Notes: a model not told the origin generated them from the letters alone. 64,000 bases of DNA from Verrucomicrobiales bacterium (GCA_002698785.1 PAAG01000024.1:1-64000), one strand, 5' to 3'; counted from the stretch's first letter, positions 21,012 to 30,611 are shown. Translations and numbers: made by a program.

Positions 21012-23159
21012 ATGTCGTTATTTGAGATCAGTTCCGCCTTCAGTCCTCAGGGAGATCAGGAGCAGGCGATAGCCAAGCTCACAAAATCTCTTCTCGCAGG
21101 CAACAACCACCAGACCCTCCTAGGCGTTACTGGATCTGGTAAAACCTTTACCGTAGCAAACGTCATCGCTGCCATGGGCAAGCCAACCCTGGTGATGTCG
21201 CACAATAAGACCCTCGCGGCTCAGCTCTACAGCGAGTTGAAAGGGTTCTTTCCCAACAATGCAGTCGAGTATTTTGTGTCGTATTTCGACTACTACCAGC
21301 CGGAAGCTTATATTCCCCGGACAGATACCTACATCGAAAAGGACTCCTCAATTAACGACGAAATTGAGCGATTGCGCCTTTCCTCCATGAGTTCGCTGCT
21401 GACCCGAAAAGATGTGATCGTCGTAGCGAGTGTGTCCTGCATCTATGGTCTTGGTTCTCCCGAGGATTACCAGAATATGATGGTTCCGGTGCAGATTGGG
21501 CAATCGCTCGACCGAGACGACTTTCTCCGCGACCTCGTCGCCATCTTGTACGAGAGGAACGACATCGAGTTTCTGCGAGGGAAATTCCGTGTTCGGGGAG
21601 ATGTTGTGGAGGTTTACCCGGCCTATCTCGATGAAGAGGCAATTCGGGTTGAGTTTTTTGGAGACGAAATCGATCGAATCACCTCCTTTGATCCCCAAAC
21701 AGGCAACGGGACGACTCAGCTCGACCAGTTCACCTTTTACCCCGCCAAGCAGTTCGTAACCCCGAAGGACAAGATGACTCGAGCCATCAAGGCCATCCGG
21801 GAGGAGATGAAAGAGCGGATCGAGTATTTCGAAAAAAACCAGCAATACCTCGAAGCCCAGCGTATCAAGCAGCGTACCGAGTATGATATCGAGATGATGC
21901 AGGAAATGGGGTTCTGCCAGGGAATTGAAAACTACTCTCGTCACCTAACAGGCAGGCCTCCAGGCGCAAAGCCCGGGACATTGATTGACTTCTTTCCCCC
22001 CGGCGAGTTTTTCACCGTGATTGATGAATCGCACGTCAGCGTTCCCCAGATTGGGGGAATGTATGAGGGTGACCGCTCTCGTAAACAGACTTTGGTAGAC
22101 TTCGGCTTTCGCCTTCCCAGCGCACTCGATAACCGGCCACTGAAATTCGACGAATACATGGCCTCCACCGGTCAGCGACTCTATGTCAGCGCCACGCCCG
22201 CGAAATTTGAAATCGAGAATTCAAGAGTAGGAAACAAGGGCTACATCCCTCACAAACGAAAGCGCATCGGCGAAGACGAAATGGTCCCGGAACGCTTACC
22301 GCGCATTTCTGGCAGCCAACAGTCCATCTCCTCTTTCGATCCCACAAAGAAAGGCGCGGACTTGATCGTCGAGCAGATTATCCGACCGACAGGTCTGCTC
22401 GATCCAATTCTTACGCTTCGCCCTCTCAAAGGACAAATCGACGAAACGATCGAACTCTGCCGTCAGCGAATTGAGAAAAACGAGAGGGTGCTGGTGACAA
22501 CGCTGACCAAGCGCACAGCGGAAGACCTGACTGACTACCTAAGAAACGTCGGACTCGCCGTTCGCTACATCCACGCCGATGTTGATGCCATTGAGCGAGT
22601 CGAAATCCTCCGCAGCCTACGTGCGGCCGAATTCGACATTCTTGTAGGAATCAACTTACTCCGAGAAGGGCTAGACCTTCCCGAAGTCAGTTTGGTATGC
22701 ATCCTGGACGCCGATAAGGAAGGCTTTCTGCGCAGCCAGACGAGTTTGATCCAGACAGTGGGCCGAGCTGCCCGCCACGTAAACGGAGAGGCGGTGTTGT
22801 TTGCCGATAACATTACTGATTCTATTCAGAACCTGATCGACATCACAGAATACAGGCGTCGAGTGCAGCAGGAATACAACGAAAAGCACGGAATCACCCC
22901 TACCAGCACGAAACGAGGCGATCAGGAGACTCTTCGCCTCTACATGAAAGGCAAAGCCGTTGAGGACTCCCTCGTCGCAGAGAGCGGAGAAGATGTCGAC
23001 ACACTATCAGTTATTCGCGAACTTGAAGAGGAAATGCAGGAAGCAGCGACGAAATTGGAATTCGAACGCGCCGCCCTCATCCGAGATCAAATCAACAAGC
23101 TCAAGAAGGACGCGGGCGAAACGCCCCTGAAGGTGAAACGGAAAAAGGTGAGGTACTAG
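21012..23159 (+). CDS. uvrB: Excinuclease ABC subunit B
   Basis: The damage-verification helicase-like subunit of nucleotide excision repair; it loads from UvrA onto damaged DNA and recruits UvrC. Visible are Walker A GVTGSGKT (residues 38-45), the aromatic beta-hairpin SYFDYYQPEAYIPRTDTYIE that clamps DNA, DESHVS in the DEAD-box position, SATP helicase motif III (about residue 392), the C-terminal helicase motifs TVGRAARH, and a UVR domain (last 40 residues, LEFERAALIRDQI) that binds UvrC. At 715 residues it is about 45 longer than usual; the extra sequence is a Lys/Arg-rich insert at about residues 402-450 just after the SATP motif. Confidence 0.97.
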   Translation: MSLFEISSAFSPQGDQEQAIAKLTKSLLAGNNHQTLLGVTGSGKTFTVANVIAAMGKPTLVMSHNKTLAAQLYSELKGFFPNNAVEYFVSYFDYYQPEAYIPRTDTYIEKDSSINDEIERLRLSSMSSLLTRKDVIVVASVSCIYGLGSPEDYQNMMVPVQIGQSLDRDDFLRDLVAILYERNDIEFLRGKFRVRGDVVEVYPAYLDEEAIRVEFFGDEIDRITSFDPQTGNGTTQLDQFTFYPAKQFVTPKDKMTRAIKAIREEMKERIEYFEKNQQYLEAQRIKQRTEYDIEMMQEMGFCQGIENYSRHLTGRPPGAKPGTLIDFFPPGEFFTVIDESHVSVPQIGGMYEGDRSRKQTLVDFGFRLPSALDNRPLKFDEYMASTGQRLYVSATPAKFEIENSRVGNKGYIPHKRKRIGEDEMVPERLPRISGSQQSISSFDPTKKGADLIVEQIIRPTGLLDPILTLRPLKGQIDETIELCRQRIEKNERVLVTTLTKRTAEDLTDYLRNVGLAVRYIHADVDAIERVEILRSLRAAEFDILVGINLLREGLDLPEVSLVCILDADKEGFLRSQTSLIQTVGRAARHVNGEAVLFADNITDSIQNLIDITEYRRRVQQEYNEKHGITPTSTKRGDQETLRLYMKGKAVEDSLVAESGEDVDTLSVIRELEEEMQEAATKLEFERAALIRDQINKLKKDAGETPLKVKRKKVRY

Positions 23160-23228
23160 GGCTCCACTAAATCGGGGCCGCCGATTTTCGAAGTGCACGG
23201 TCACGAACTTGTGGCACGATGAGTCTGC

Positions 23229-24269
23229 ATGTCCGATTCGGCTACTTACGATTCGAAAGAAGAATTGATTGAGAAAATCATTCTCACTCATCAAGAGTGC
23301 GCCGAAATCAGGGAACGACTCGACGCAAGAAGAAGACGATCGAGAAAAATTTGGTACATCGTCCTCAGACGAATTGTTCGACTCGTTTTGGGGCGAAAGC
23401 TTCTTCGAAGTTTCGAAGACTTACTTGGCACCCTGAAACGTGACATCTCCCGTTTCCCCACTCCCGAACTTTCCCGCCTCCTCGATGCGGCCACATCAAA
23501 GTTTGTGGGAGAAAAGCGATGGGTGACCATTCTTTCCATCGCAGCGGCCATACCGGCGGTCATTTCCCTGGTTCTCCTGGCCGAAGAAAAGCAAATTGCG
23601 GTGGAGCAAAAGAAAAACGCTGAGTTCACAGCAAGATTAACAAGGCGGTCCGTTTTGCTCTCTCAGATCTACAACACAACGGGAGCCATCAAGGAGAATG
23701 TCGATATTTTTCCACTGCTTCCCAACAGGGTTAGGAAAGATGCCGTCCTGTCACTCATCGACCTCGATACAGAGATTCTCTCGGATCGCCCTACCGACGT
23801 TTTTGGAGAACCAAGCCACATCAACCTTGCTTCCGCACCTCTTGCATACATCGATTTCAGCCCCGGACTCGGTGAATCACCGTTAGAGATCTACCGTGTA
23901 GCTTTCAGCGGCAGTGGATTCCAACTCGCCACGTTTGCAAGAGTTCGCTTTGACTCCTGCAACTTCCTCACCTGCGAATTCGACGGAGCAAAATTCTCCG
24001 ACGCCGTTTTTGAGAACTGTATCTTCCAAAGAGCCGACTTCAGGGACTCACAGACATCGCAGGTAACATTCAAAGAATGCGATTTCCGGAATGCGAACCT
24101 CAAGGGCGCAAACTTCGAGAAGGCCGCATTCTCAGACGGCTGCCTGTTTGAGAATGCGGTTTTCGACGAATCGACGCGTTGGCCTCAAGGCGTGGATGCT
24201 GAGATGCTCGGTGCGATATCCGTGAAGTCGAGGCGCAACAAATCAAATGAGGCACCGGATTCAGAGTGA
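23229..24269 (+). CDS. Membrane-anchored pentapeptide-repeat protein 1
   Basis: A 346-residue protein with four parts: a charged N-terminal helical region (1-90), one transmembrane helix (about 99-118, IPAVISLVLLAEE), a segment of about 90 residues rich in predicted helix, and a C-terminal right-handed beta-helix of pentapeptide repeats (about 225-315, e.g. FDSCNFLTCEFDGAKFSDAV). Each repeat has a central Phe or Leu preceded by a small residue, as the A(D/N)LXX family needs. The gene's stop overlaps the GTG of the next gene, which encodes a paralogue of the same layout. Function is not known; the repeat domain is usually a protein-interaction scaffold. Confidence 0.8.
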   Translation: MSDSATYDSKEELIEKIILTHQECAEIRERLDARRRRSRKIWYIVLRRIVRLVLGRKLLRSFEDLLGTLKRDISRFPTPELSRLLDAATSKFVGEKRWVTILSIAAAIPAVISLVLLAEEKQIAVEQKKNAEFTARLTRRSVLLSQIYNTTGAIKENVDIFPLLPNRVRKDAVLSLIDLDTEILSDRPTDVFGEPSHINLASAPLAYIDFSPGLGESPLEIYRVAFSGSGFQLATFARVRFDSCNFLTCEFDGAKFSDAVFENCIFQRADFRDSQTSQVTFKECDFRNANLKGANFEKAAFSDGCLFENAVFDESTRWPQGVDAEMLGAISVKSRRNKSNEAPDSE

Positions 24270-25609
24270 ACACGGACAAAACATCCCCTGACACTGCGCT
24301 ACGAATCCGTCTGGAAGAATTGGATTCGACGCACCTCATTGAAGAATTGAACGGCGTCCAAAGCGAGCTGGAAACCCTGACAAACCAGCTTGAGGTCGAA
24401 GATTGCATCATGGGCTTTCTTTTCGGCAGGGCAAAAGGACTGTCGGTTGCAGTTCTCACATCCCACCGTCTTGACGAAAAATTCGAGCGGCTCATCGAGC
24501 ACATTCGAGGCAAAGAGAGATCCTGGCCCGGTCGAGAAGTCCTCGCGATTGCCGAGGGCATCATCGCAAAACTTATTGTGAAACGAATCTGGGTTTTCAC
24601 ATTGAGTTTCCTCACCTTCATTCCGGCGGTCCTTACTCTCTTTTTCCTGGCGAGTCAGAACAAGATCCTGAACGAACAAAATCGTATCGATACAGAGGCG
24701 GAAACGAAGATCCTGAAAGAACAATTCCTAACCGCTATCTACGAGACGTCCTTTCTGGAAGAGGACGGCTTCCCTGAACACCCTTTGCCCAGATGGCATC
24801 ACAGACTGCGCGCCGAGGCAGTCTCGTCATTGATCCCACTCGAAAAGGCCTCGTGGAGCAAAAAGGAACGCGAGAGCTTGCCACCTGTCCGATACCTTTC
24901 TTTGGCGAAAGCGAACCTACACTCGGTAACGTTGGGTGCCGACCACGGTCTCGTAGCGGATGAACCGCCCGATGTCTCTCGAATCGATTTTCGAGATTCC
25001 GAACTCTCACGCTGCCAGATTTATACTCGAAGTATCGACGGCTGTGACTTCACAGGAAGCACGGCAAACTCAATGCAGATCTGGACCCGCTCTGCAAAGT
25101 ATGTGAACTTTTCGAGCCTTTCGGCTGCGAATGCAGTGTTTCGAAAAGACGAGTACTACCAAGATTACTCTGCCTTTCATCTCTCCAGTTTTGCAGAAAG
25201 CGACCTCGCACAATCTCGATATTTTTTTATTGGCCTGGAAAACTGCGATTTCAAAAATACAAACCTCGCTGAAGCCCGCTTCACCGGATGCAGATTGAGC
25301 CAATGTGACCTTTCGCACGCCAATCTCAGAGACATCGAATTCATAGGGTGCCAACTGGAAGACCTTTCACTTGAGGATGTCGATTTGAGGAAGATCGATC
25401 TGCGGAACAATATCGTTCACAACATCGACGTCACGAACGCGACATGGGACGACTCCTTGTTGTTGCCTGATGGCGCTTCCATTCTAACCGATCCTTCCAC
25501 AGGTAAGTCGCTGATTCAGATGGAAGAGGAAGAACGCGCCAAACTCAGGAAAAAGCTCCAGGAAGAAGGCTACATTCCACAGGCCTGGTTCATTCGATTT
25601 CTCTATTGA
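24266..25609 (+). CDS. Membrane-anchored pentapeptide-repeat protein 2
   Basis: A 447-residue protein that starts with GTG at 24266 inside the stop of the preceding gene (GTGA overlap), so translation is probably coupled. It has the same order of parts as its neighbour: N-terminal helical region, one transmembrane helix (about 108-129), a juxtamembrane segment, and a pentapeptide-repeat domain (about 240-405, e.g. CDFKNTNLAEARFTGCRLSQ). Both share IPAV followed by a hydrophobic LA pattern, an EQ-rich stretch and an IY-E/N-T motif after the membrane helix. The C-terminus adds a short acidic helix. Its 3' end overlaps the convergent CPBP protease gene by 7 bases. The binding partner and job are unknown. 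Confidence 0.8.
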   Translation: MNTDKTSPDTALRIRLEELDSTHLIEELNGVQSELETLTNQLEVEDCIMGFLFGRAKGLSVAVLTSHRLDEKFERLIEHIRGKERSWPGREVLAIAEGIIAKLIVKRIWVFTLSFLTFIPAVLTLFFLASQNKILNEQNRIDTEAETKILKEQFLTAIYETSFLEEDGFPEHPLPRWHHRLRAEAVSSLIPLEKASWSKKERESLPPVRYLSLAKANLHSVTLGADHGLVADEPPDVSRIDFRDSELSRCQIYTRSIDGCDFTGSTANSMQIWTRSAKYVNFSSLSAANAVFRKDEYYQDYSAFHLSSFAESDLAQSRYFFIGLENCDFKNTNLAEARFTGCRLSQCDLSHANLRDIEFIGCQLEDLSLEDVDLRKIDLRNNIVHNIDVTNATWDDSLLLPDGASILTDPSTGKSLIQMEEEERAKLRKKLQEEGYIPQAWFIRFLY

Positions 25610-26319
25610 GCCTGCAACACTTCCCAGCCGACCCACATGATTCCCAGATCGACGAGCATGTGGCTGACCCAGGCACCCCATAGGCTCCCGTATTTTTGAT
25701 AGGTCCAACTCCAGAAAGCGCCTCCAATTCCTACGCAGGCTCCAAGGAAAATCGCCCAGCCAATCGGGAAGAACTGACTCAGAATCACGATGTGGTGGGA
25801 TGCAAACCCGACCGCGGCAATGACGTGAGCCACATTCACAGGGACTACAACACGCAGCCTGCCAAAGACAAACCACCGCCAATAGTACTCTTCTAAAGCC
25901 GCATGAATGAAGGAAATGAAGATCGAAAACCAAAGATAGTGCTCCACTACACCCAACCCCTCTATTCTTTCTGCCATTCTCGCTCCGTTGTCATCCACGA
26001 CAGTTCCCAGCGGAGTTATTTTGATGAGAAACATCATCAGCCCGACGACGAACACGCCGAAGGCAATCCCTGGCCATAGAGACGCTCGATGTCGAACCAC
26101 TGAGAATCTCTCCACACGTGCTCTCCTGAGAATGAAAAGGATGCTGACCATCGGCCAAATCAGGAGGAAGAACTTCACCCCAGTATAGAAGGAGTTCCCA
26201 AAAGCGGTTCCCGGAAAGAGCACGAAATAGAAAAAAGCCGCGACAAACGGAATCGTCATTGCCGGGACTAGCACCAGCCAATGCCGGGCTCGATTGAAAG
26301 TGGGAGTTTCAGCGGTCAT
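25603..26319 (-). CDS. CPBP-family intramembrane metalloprotease
   Basis: A 238-residue multi-spanning protein of the CAAX-protease/bacteriocin-processing family (Abi). The family motifs are the glutamate pair and Arg in ALEEYYWRWF (Glu143, Glu144, Arg148), the His pair in FASHHIVIL (175-176), and the last motif WVSHMLVDLG (His220, Asp224). Members cleave peptides in the membrane or confer bacteriocin immunity; the target here is unknown. It converges with the second pentapeptide-repeat gene. Confidence 0.9.
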   Translation of the reverse strand: MTAETPTFNRARHWLVLVPAMTIPFVAAFFYFVLFPGTAFGNSFYTGVKFFLLIWPMVSILFILRRARVERFSVVRHRASLWPGIAFGVFVVGLMMFLIKITPLGTVVDDNGARMAERIEGLGVVEHYLWFSIFISFIHAALEEYYWRWFVFGRLRVVVPVNVAHVIAAVGFASHHIVILSQFFPIGWAIFLGACVGIGGAFWSWTYQKYGSLWGAWVSHMLVDLGIMWVGWEVLQAQ

Positions 26320-26427
26320 TTCGTCGAATGATTGACCTTCGTGTGATCTTTCAACGACTCAAATCACTATTTCCAATCTTGTTATTGATTCAAACGATGG
26401 CAATATTCGTAATCCCCTTGAATTTCC

Positions 26428-26441
26428 TTAAGAATTCTTAA
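26428..26441. repeat. Perfect 14-bp palindrome upstream of efp
   Basis: TTAAGAATTCTTAA is a perfect inverted repeat that ends 16 bases before the efp ATG, in a region without a Shine-Dalgarno sequence. It is AT-rich and could be an operator or a weak hairpin; chance is also possible in this AT-rich stretch. Confidence 0.35.
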
Positions 26442-26457
26442 CAAAAAATCTCATACC

Positions 26458-27018
26458 ATGGCTATCGTAGCAACCAACCTGAAGCGCGGACAGTGTATCT
26501 CCTACAAAGGTGAAACGGGAAAAGTCCTCAACCTGGAGCACCGAACTCCCGGAAAAGGTAACGCGCTGATCATGGCGACCATCCGTTCCTTCCAGACCGG
26601 AAAGACAAAAGACATCCGTTTCTCATCCAGTGAAAAGGTCGAGATCGTACCTTCCGAGACCCAGAAAGTCGAATTCAGCTATGCCGATCAGACTGGCTAC
26701 CATTTCATGGATACAACCACGTACGATACGATCACTTTCCAGGAAGATTTTGTGGAAGACTGCAAGGATATGCTGATTGATGGCCTTCCAGTCGATATCC
26801 AGTATGTCGACAATAAGCCGGTCGGAATCGACCTTCCTTCAAATATCGAACTGGAAGTCACTGAGTCCGCTCCCGGAGTCAAAGGTGACACGGCCACTGC
26901 TGCCACGAAAGAGGCAACTCTTGAGACAGGATTGATCATCCAAGTTCCACTCTTCATCGGACCTGGAGACAAGATCAAAATCAGCAGCGAAGATAAGAAA
27001 TACGTTGGCCGGGCCTAA
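26458..27018 (+). CDS. efp: Elongation factor P
   Basis: The 186-residue translation factor that relieves ribosome stalling at polyproline. The KOW-like N-terminal domain has the tip loop PGKGNALI, with Lys33 at the position that is modified (beta-lysylated in E. coli). The two OB domains follow, ending in GPGDKIKISSEDKKYVGRA. Its Lys rather than Arg tip suggests an EpmAB-type or other lysine modification, or none; no modification gene is in the window. It is followed after 60 bases by the HExxH membrane protein. Confidence 0.95.
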   Translation: MAIVATNLKRGQCISYKGETGKVLNLEHRTPGKGNALIMATIRSFQTGKTKDIRFSSSEKVEIVPSETQKVEFSYADQTGYHFMDTTTYDTITFQEDFVEDCKDMLIDGLPVDIQYVDNKPVGIDLPSNIELEVTESAPGVKGDTATAATKEATLETGLIIQVPLFIGPGDKIKISSEDKKYVGRA

Positions 27019-27078
27019 GATTGCCCGAACCAGCGCCGTAGCTTCATTCTTCGGAGTCCACGAAAGGAAACTACTCCG

Positions 27079-27894
27079 GTGTCCCGCAAGAGAACGGCTA
27101 ATCGGAAACTCAAATCGCGGCGAAAACCTCCGCGCCATGGCCTTGCGGCTTTTGTTCCCGTGCGGGCCTCGACCCGTCGGCGAGATATCGATGGCTCAGG
27201 GTTAAAGACCATCAAGTTCCTGATTGGTATCCTGCTGCTCCCACTCTGCTGGGTGCTTATGGAGACCTTTCTGGTTCTGCTCCGTGCTGATACGATCGGC
27301 GGAGACTATTGGCGCTCACAGGAGTTTCTATTCTTTGGAGTCGGATGCCTGCTCTGGTTGGCCCTATTCTTTGGCTTTCGCACCCGGCTGATGATGTGGC
27401 TCTACGTCGCCGGGCATGAGCTCACTCATGCACTCTTTGCCCTCGTCTACCGAGGAAAAGTCAGCAAGGTGCACATTTCGGCAGAGGGTGGCCATATCCT
27501 GACCGACAGGAACAACTTCGTTATCTCCCTATCACCATATTTTTTCCCATTCTACACAGCCATCGCCATTCTCGCATGGGCAATGGCAGGCTGGATCATC
27601 GGACGTGAGAGCATGCCGGATGAGCCGTGGCTCTATGGCCTGATTGGGTTCACCTGGATGTTCCATCTGAGCTTTACTATTTGGATGATTCGGCGAGACC
27701 AGCCGGATCTGGCGCAAAATGGGAAGCTCTTTTCCGCGACCGTGATTTTTTCGATGAACGTTCTGCTGATCTGCGTGTTGCTGATCGTTTCGTCTCCAAC
27801 CGCCACCTTTCACGGCTTCGGAGTTTCGTTCTGGGAAAATGCCCGCAGCCTTGGCTCGCGATTTATTGAGTCCGTGCTGGAATTGATTGGGTAA
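27079..27894 (+). CDS. Membrane protein with an HExxH motif, M50-like
   Basis: A 271-residue protein with a GTG start preceded by AAAGGA. A strongly basic, probably cytoplasmic N-terminus (1-40) is followed by about six transmembrane helices. The third hydrophobic stretch carries the zinc-binding motif HELTH (113-117) in AGHELTHALFALVYRG, the typical place in site-2-protease-like (M50) enzymes. A clear downstream NPDG motif, which supplies the third ligand in classical M50 proteases, is not visible, so catalysis is not certain. The small gap after efp suggests co-transcription. It converges with the TPR-gluzincin gene (2 bases apart). Confidence 0.65.
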   Translation: MSRKRTANRKLKSRRKPPRHGLAAFVPVRASTRRRDIDGSGLKTIKFLIGILLLPLCWVLMETFLVLLRADTIGGDYWRSQEFLFFGVGCLLWLALFFGFRTRLMMWLYVAGHELTHALFALVYRGKVSKVHISAEGGHILTDRNNFVISLSPYFFPFYTAIAILAWAMAGWIIGRESMPDEPWLYGLIGFTWMFHLSFTIWMIRRDQPDLAQNGKLFSATVIFSMNVLLICVLLIVSSPTATFHGFGVSFWENARSLGSRFIESVLELIG

Positions 27895-27896
27895 AT

Positions 27897-30611
27897 TTAT
27901 TGAGCAGGCTTCTGCTCCTTTTCCTCCTCTGATCCAGGGAGGAGAATTCTACGCCTTCTCGGATCTCCATCGACTGGCTCTGCCTCTTTTGCTTTGTCCT
28001 TTTGCTCCGGCTTGGCTTCGGGCTGATTCCAATCGACAAGTAGACTGTAGGCTTCCTGGTAGCGAGGAGAATCAGCCAAAGCATCGAGAAGATAGCGATA
28101 TCCCTTCTGCTTCTGGCTTTCCTGCAAGAGGCTGGCTAGCTTAAAACGAACAACAGAGGGGTTTGCCGGATCCAGTTGTAGACTCGTCTCAAAGGAGTCT
28201 ACCGCTGCTTGTTTCTGCTGTAGAGCTTCGAACGCGCAGCCTCGGCAGTAGTGGGTTCTCTCGATAAAGGGGTTGATGGCGATTCCACGATCTGCATTGG
28301 CGAGAACTGCGTTCCAGTTCGCTTTTTCGAAGTTCACGTCCACCAACCGCATGTAAGCGGAAAAGGCTTCCGCTGATCGTGAAGCCAATTCTTCGAGAAC
28401 TGCCGCTTCTCCTTCAAAGTCTTCCATCTCTCGAAGAGCTCTTGCCTTCATGGCATAGCCATTGCCCCCATCGGTAAACTCAGGCAAGAGTGCGATAAAC
28501 TGATCGGCTGCCTTCACGGCTTGCTCCCAATTTTCCTGCTCCAGCATCTGGTTCACGTGGAGTTGGTTCGCTGTGAAGTTCGTCGGGTTCTTCTTCAGAA
28601 ATGCTGCAACCGCCAAGGGGCTTGCGAGATTTACCTCTTCCGGATCAGGTTTCCTCCAGTCAACGTTCACCCCGTAGGCTTTTGCCAGTTCAACGGCGTA
28701 GGAGAAAAAGTCTCGCTCCAATTGTTCCATCGCAACCGTGTGTCTAGCGATGGCGTCATTGATCAGGGCATTTCCTGCCAAGTCGGCGAGGATCGCTCTC
28801 ATGGCTTCGATTCCGTAGGTATCGACGATGTATTCCACAACGAGACTCGACTCGTAATACGCAAACATGAGGTGCTCTCCCGACTCGGGCTGGAAGAAGG
28901 CCTGACTCATATCCCCAACTCGGGTGAGCGCGTTGTCTTCGATGATGAAACGGCGAAAAGTCGGCGTCATCTCCTGCCCCCAGTTCGACTGACGCTGCTT
29001 CTCCTCGTAGACGGAGATTCCTTCGCTGAGCCAACGGGGCATCCTGTTCTTCGTAGCAGTCAGGGTGACAACATGACAGTATTCGTGCCAGAGCGTGGCC
29101 TCCCAGTTGTTCCGACCGGCAGTCACGCTTCCGGGGCTGTTCATGGTCACCACCGAGCCAAAACAAACACCGAGAAGCCCTTCCCCTCCCAATGAACCGA
29201 AGGAGCGGATAGCAAAGTCCTGCTGATTTGGGTAAAACTCGACCAGCGTTTGCTCCTGGATATCGAGCCCGTATTTCTCGCCCAGGACCTGCTTTGCTTC
29301 GGTGAGAATTTCCAGAACGCGATCGCCATACACTTCGACCTCATTCGGGGGCATTCGAACAATGAAGTCGTCGTTGGTCAGGGCAGCGAAGCTCTCGATT
29401 TCCTCCTGTAGGATTTCCAGATTGTAGGCGAGGACGTTGTATTCGTCGGCCTCCCCCACTTCTTTGGCGAGCGGCCATGCCTGCTCCACTTTCCCCAAAC
29501 GGAGGTAATCGAGCGCCAACTGAAGTTTTGCCGGAAGGTAGTTCGGATCGAAGGCGAGCGCTCGCTTCTGGGACTCGGCACCCTCCTGATATCGGTACTT
29601 GAAGGAAAGGACCCGCCCAATCAGGTGATCGATCTCGGGGTTATCTTTCCAAACCGAAAGAGCCTCTTGTCGCTCCTTTTCGAAACCTGCGTTGTCATTC
29701 AGCTCCAACTCTACTAATACAGCGCGATAGGCGTGAGCGATCGGATGGCGAGGGTTGACCGACTCGACCTGATCGAGGAGTTGCTTGGCCTCTTCGTATT
29801 TTTCGTAATTGATAGCGTATTCTGCCTGTGTCAGAAGAGCACCGAAGTGCATGGGGTAGGACTCGAGGAGTTTCTCCAGATATTTGCCGCCTACCTCTCG
29901 ATCAGAAGGCATGAAAGCTCGGACCAAACCAAACAAGACGTCGGGGTTGTCTGGCTCGTATTTCTCCGCCTCCTGAAACTCACTCCCGGCGAGTTTGAAA
30001 TCGTCTTTCGCCAAAGCTAAGTCGCCCGAAGCGAGATAGGCCTCGACCAAACCCGGAGGTGCATCCTGACCGTTCTGCTTGGCCATTTTTGCGACGGAGA
30101 AATACTGCTCGATCACTGTTGCGGGATCCGCCCCCAGAATGATCGCAGCTTTCCCAAGGCGAACGTAATCCAGCGGTGTTCGCTCATCTTTGGGAACAGC
30201 GGAAGCTGCCGCATTGATATTGTTCAGGATCTTCTGCGCTTCCTCTTTTTTCCCGATTTCGGTCAGGAATTCGTAGATTTCCAGCAATGCTCCCAGCTCC
30301 TCGTCGAACAACTCGGCCGTTGCGATGGCTTCGTTGAATGCTTCTTCATAGAGCCCGGTGTTGGCGAGCGACTTGAGCCTCAAGGTCCGCCATTCCCAGG
30401 AGGGTTGTCCTCTGCTCAAAGCATAATTGCAGATATTCAAGACAACATCGTAGCGGCCCTCGTCGAAGATACCACGGACACCGGGAAGGTTGTCTTCGTC
30501 GAAATACCGCTTGTAGTCCGCCTGTGAGAAACCGGAGGCCGGAAGAAGCACAGCCGACAGCAAGAGGAGCGCTGTGACGGGAAACTTCGAAATCATACGG
30601 TTACTAGACAT
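27897..30611 (-). CDS. Exported TPR protein with gluzincin-type peptidase domain
   Basis: A 904-residue exported protein with a signal peptide (1-30, ending GFS-Q). Tetratricopeptide-type helical pairs run from about 40 to 400 and again from about 680 to 870. Between them lies a peptidase MA-like domain with the zinc motif HEYCH (509-513) in LWHEYCHVVTL and the third ligand Glu530 in WLSEGISVYEE, the HExxH...E pattern of gluzincins. The tail is Lys/Glu-rich. Such proteins are common in Verrucomicrobia and Planctomycetes; substrate and partners are unknown. It converges with the HExxH membrane gene. Confidence 0.85.
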   Translation of the reverse strand: MSSNRMISKFPVTALLLLSAVLLPASGFSQADYKRYFDEDNLPGVRGIFDEGRYDVVLNICNYALSRGQPSWEWRTLRLKSLANTGLYEEAFNEAIATAELFDEELGALLEIYEFLTEIGKKEEAQKILNNINAAASAVPKDERTPLDYVRLGKAAIILGADPATVIEQYFSVAKMAKQNGQDAPPGLVEAYLASGDLALAKDDFKLAGSEFQEAEKYEPDNPDVLFGLVRAFMPSDREVGGKYLEKLLESYPMHFGALLTQAEYAINYEKYEEAKQLLDQVESVNPRHPIAHAYRAVLVELELNDNAGFEKERQEALSVWKDNPEIDHLIGRVLSFKYRYQEGAESQKRALAFDPNYLPAKLQLALDYLRLGKVEQAWPLAKEVGEADEYNVLAYNLEILQEEIESFAALTNDDFIVRMPPNEVEVYGDRVLEILTEAKQVLGEKYGLDIQEQTLVEFYPNQQDFAIRSFGSLGGEGLLGVCFGSVVTMNSPGSVTAGRNNWEATLWHEYCHVVTLTATKNRMPRWLSEGISVYEEKQRQSNWGQEMTPTFRRFIIEDNALTRVGDMSQAFFQPESGEHLMFAYYESSLVVEYIVDTYGIEAMRAILADLAGNALINDAIARHTVAMEQLERDFFSYAVELAKAYGVNVDWRKPDPEEVNLASPLAVAAFLKKNPTNFTANQLHVNQMLEQENWEQAVKAADQFIALLPEFTDGGNGYAMKARALREMEDFEGEAAVLEELASRSAEAFSAYMRLVDVNFEKANWNAVLANADRGIAINPFIERTHYCRGCAFEALQQKQAAVDSFETSLQLDPANPSVVRFKLASLLQESQKQKGYRYLLDALADSPRYQEAYSLLVDWNQPEAKPEQKDKAKEAEPVDGDPRRRRILLPGSEEEKEQKPAQ

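Noticed and set aside
28521-29195. 224-codon plus-strand frame opposite the TPR-gluzincin gene
   Set aside because: Antisense to a well-supported coding region.
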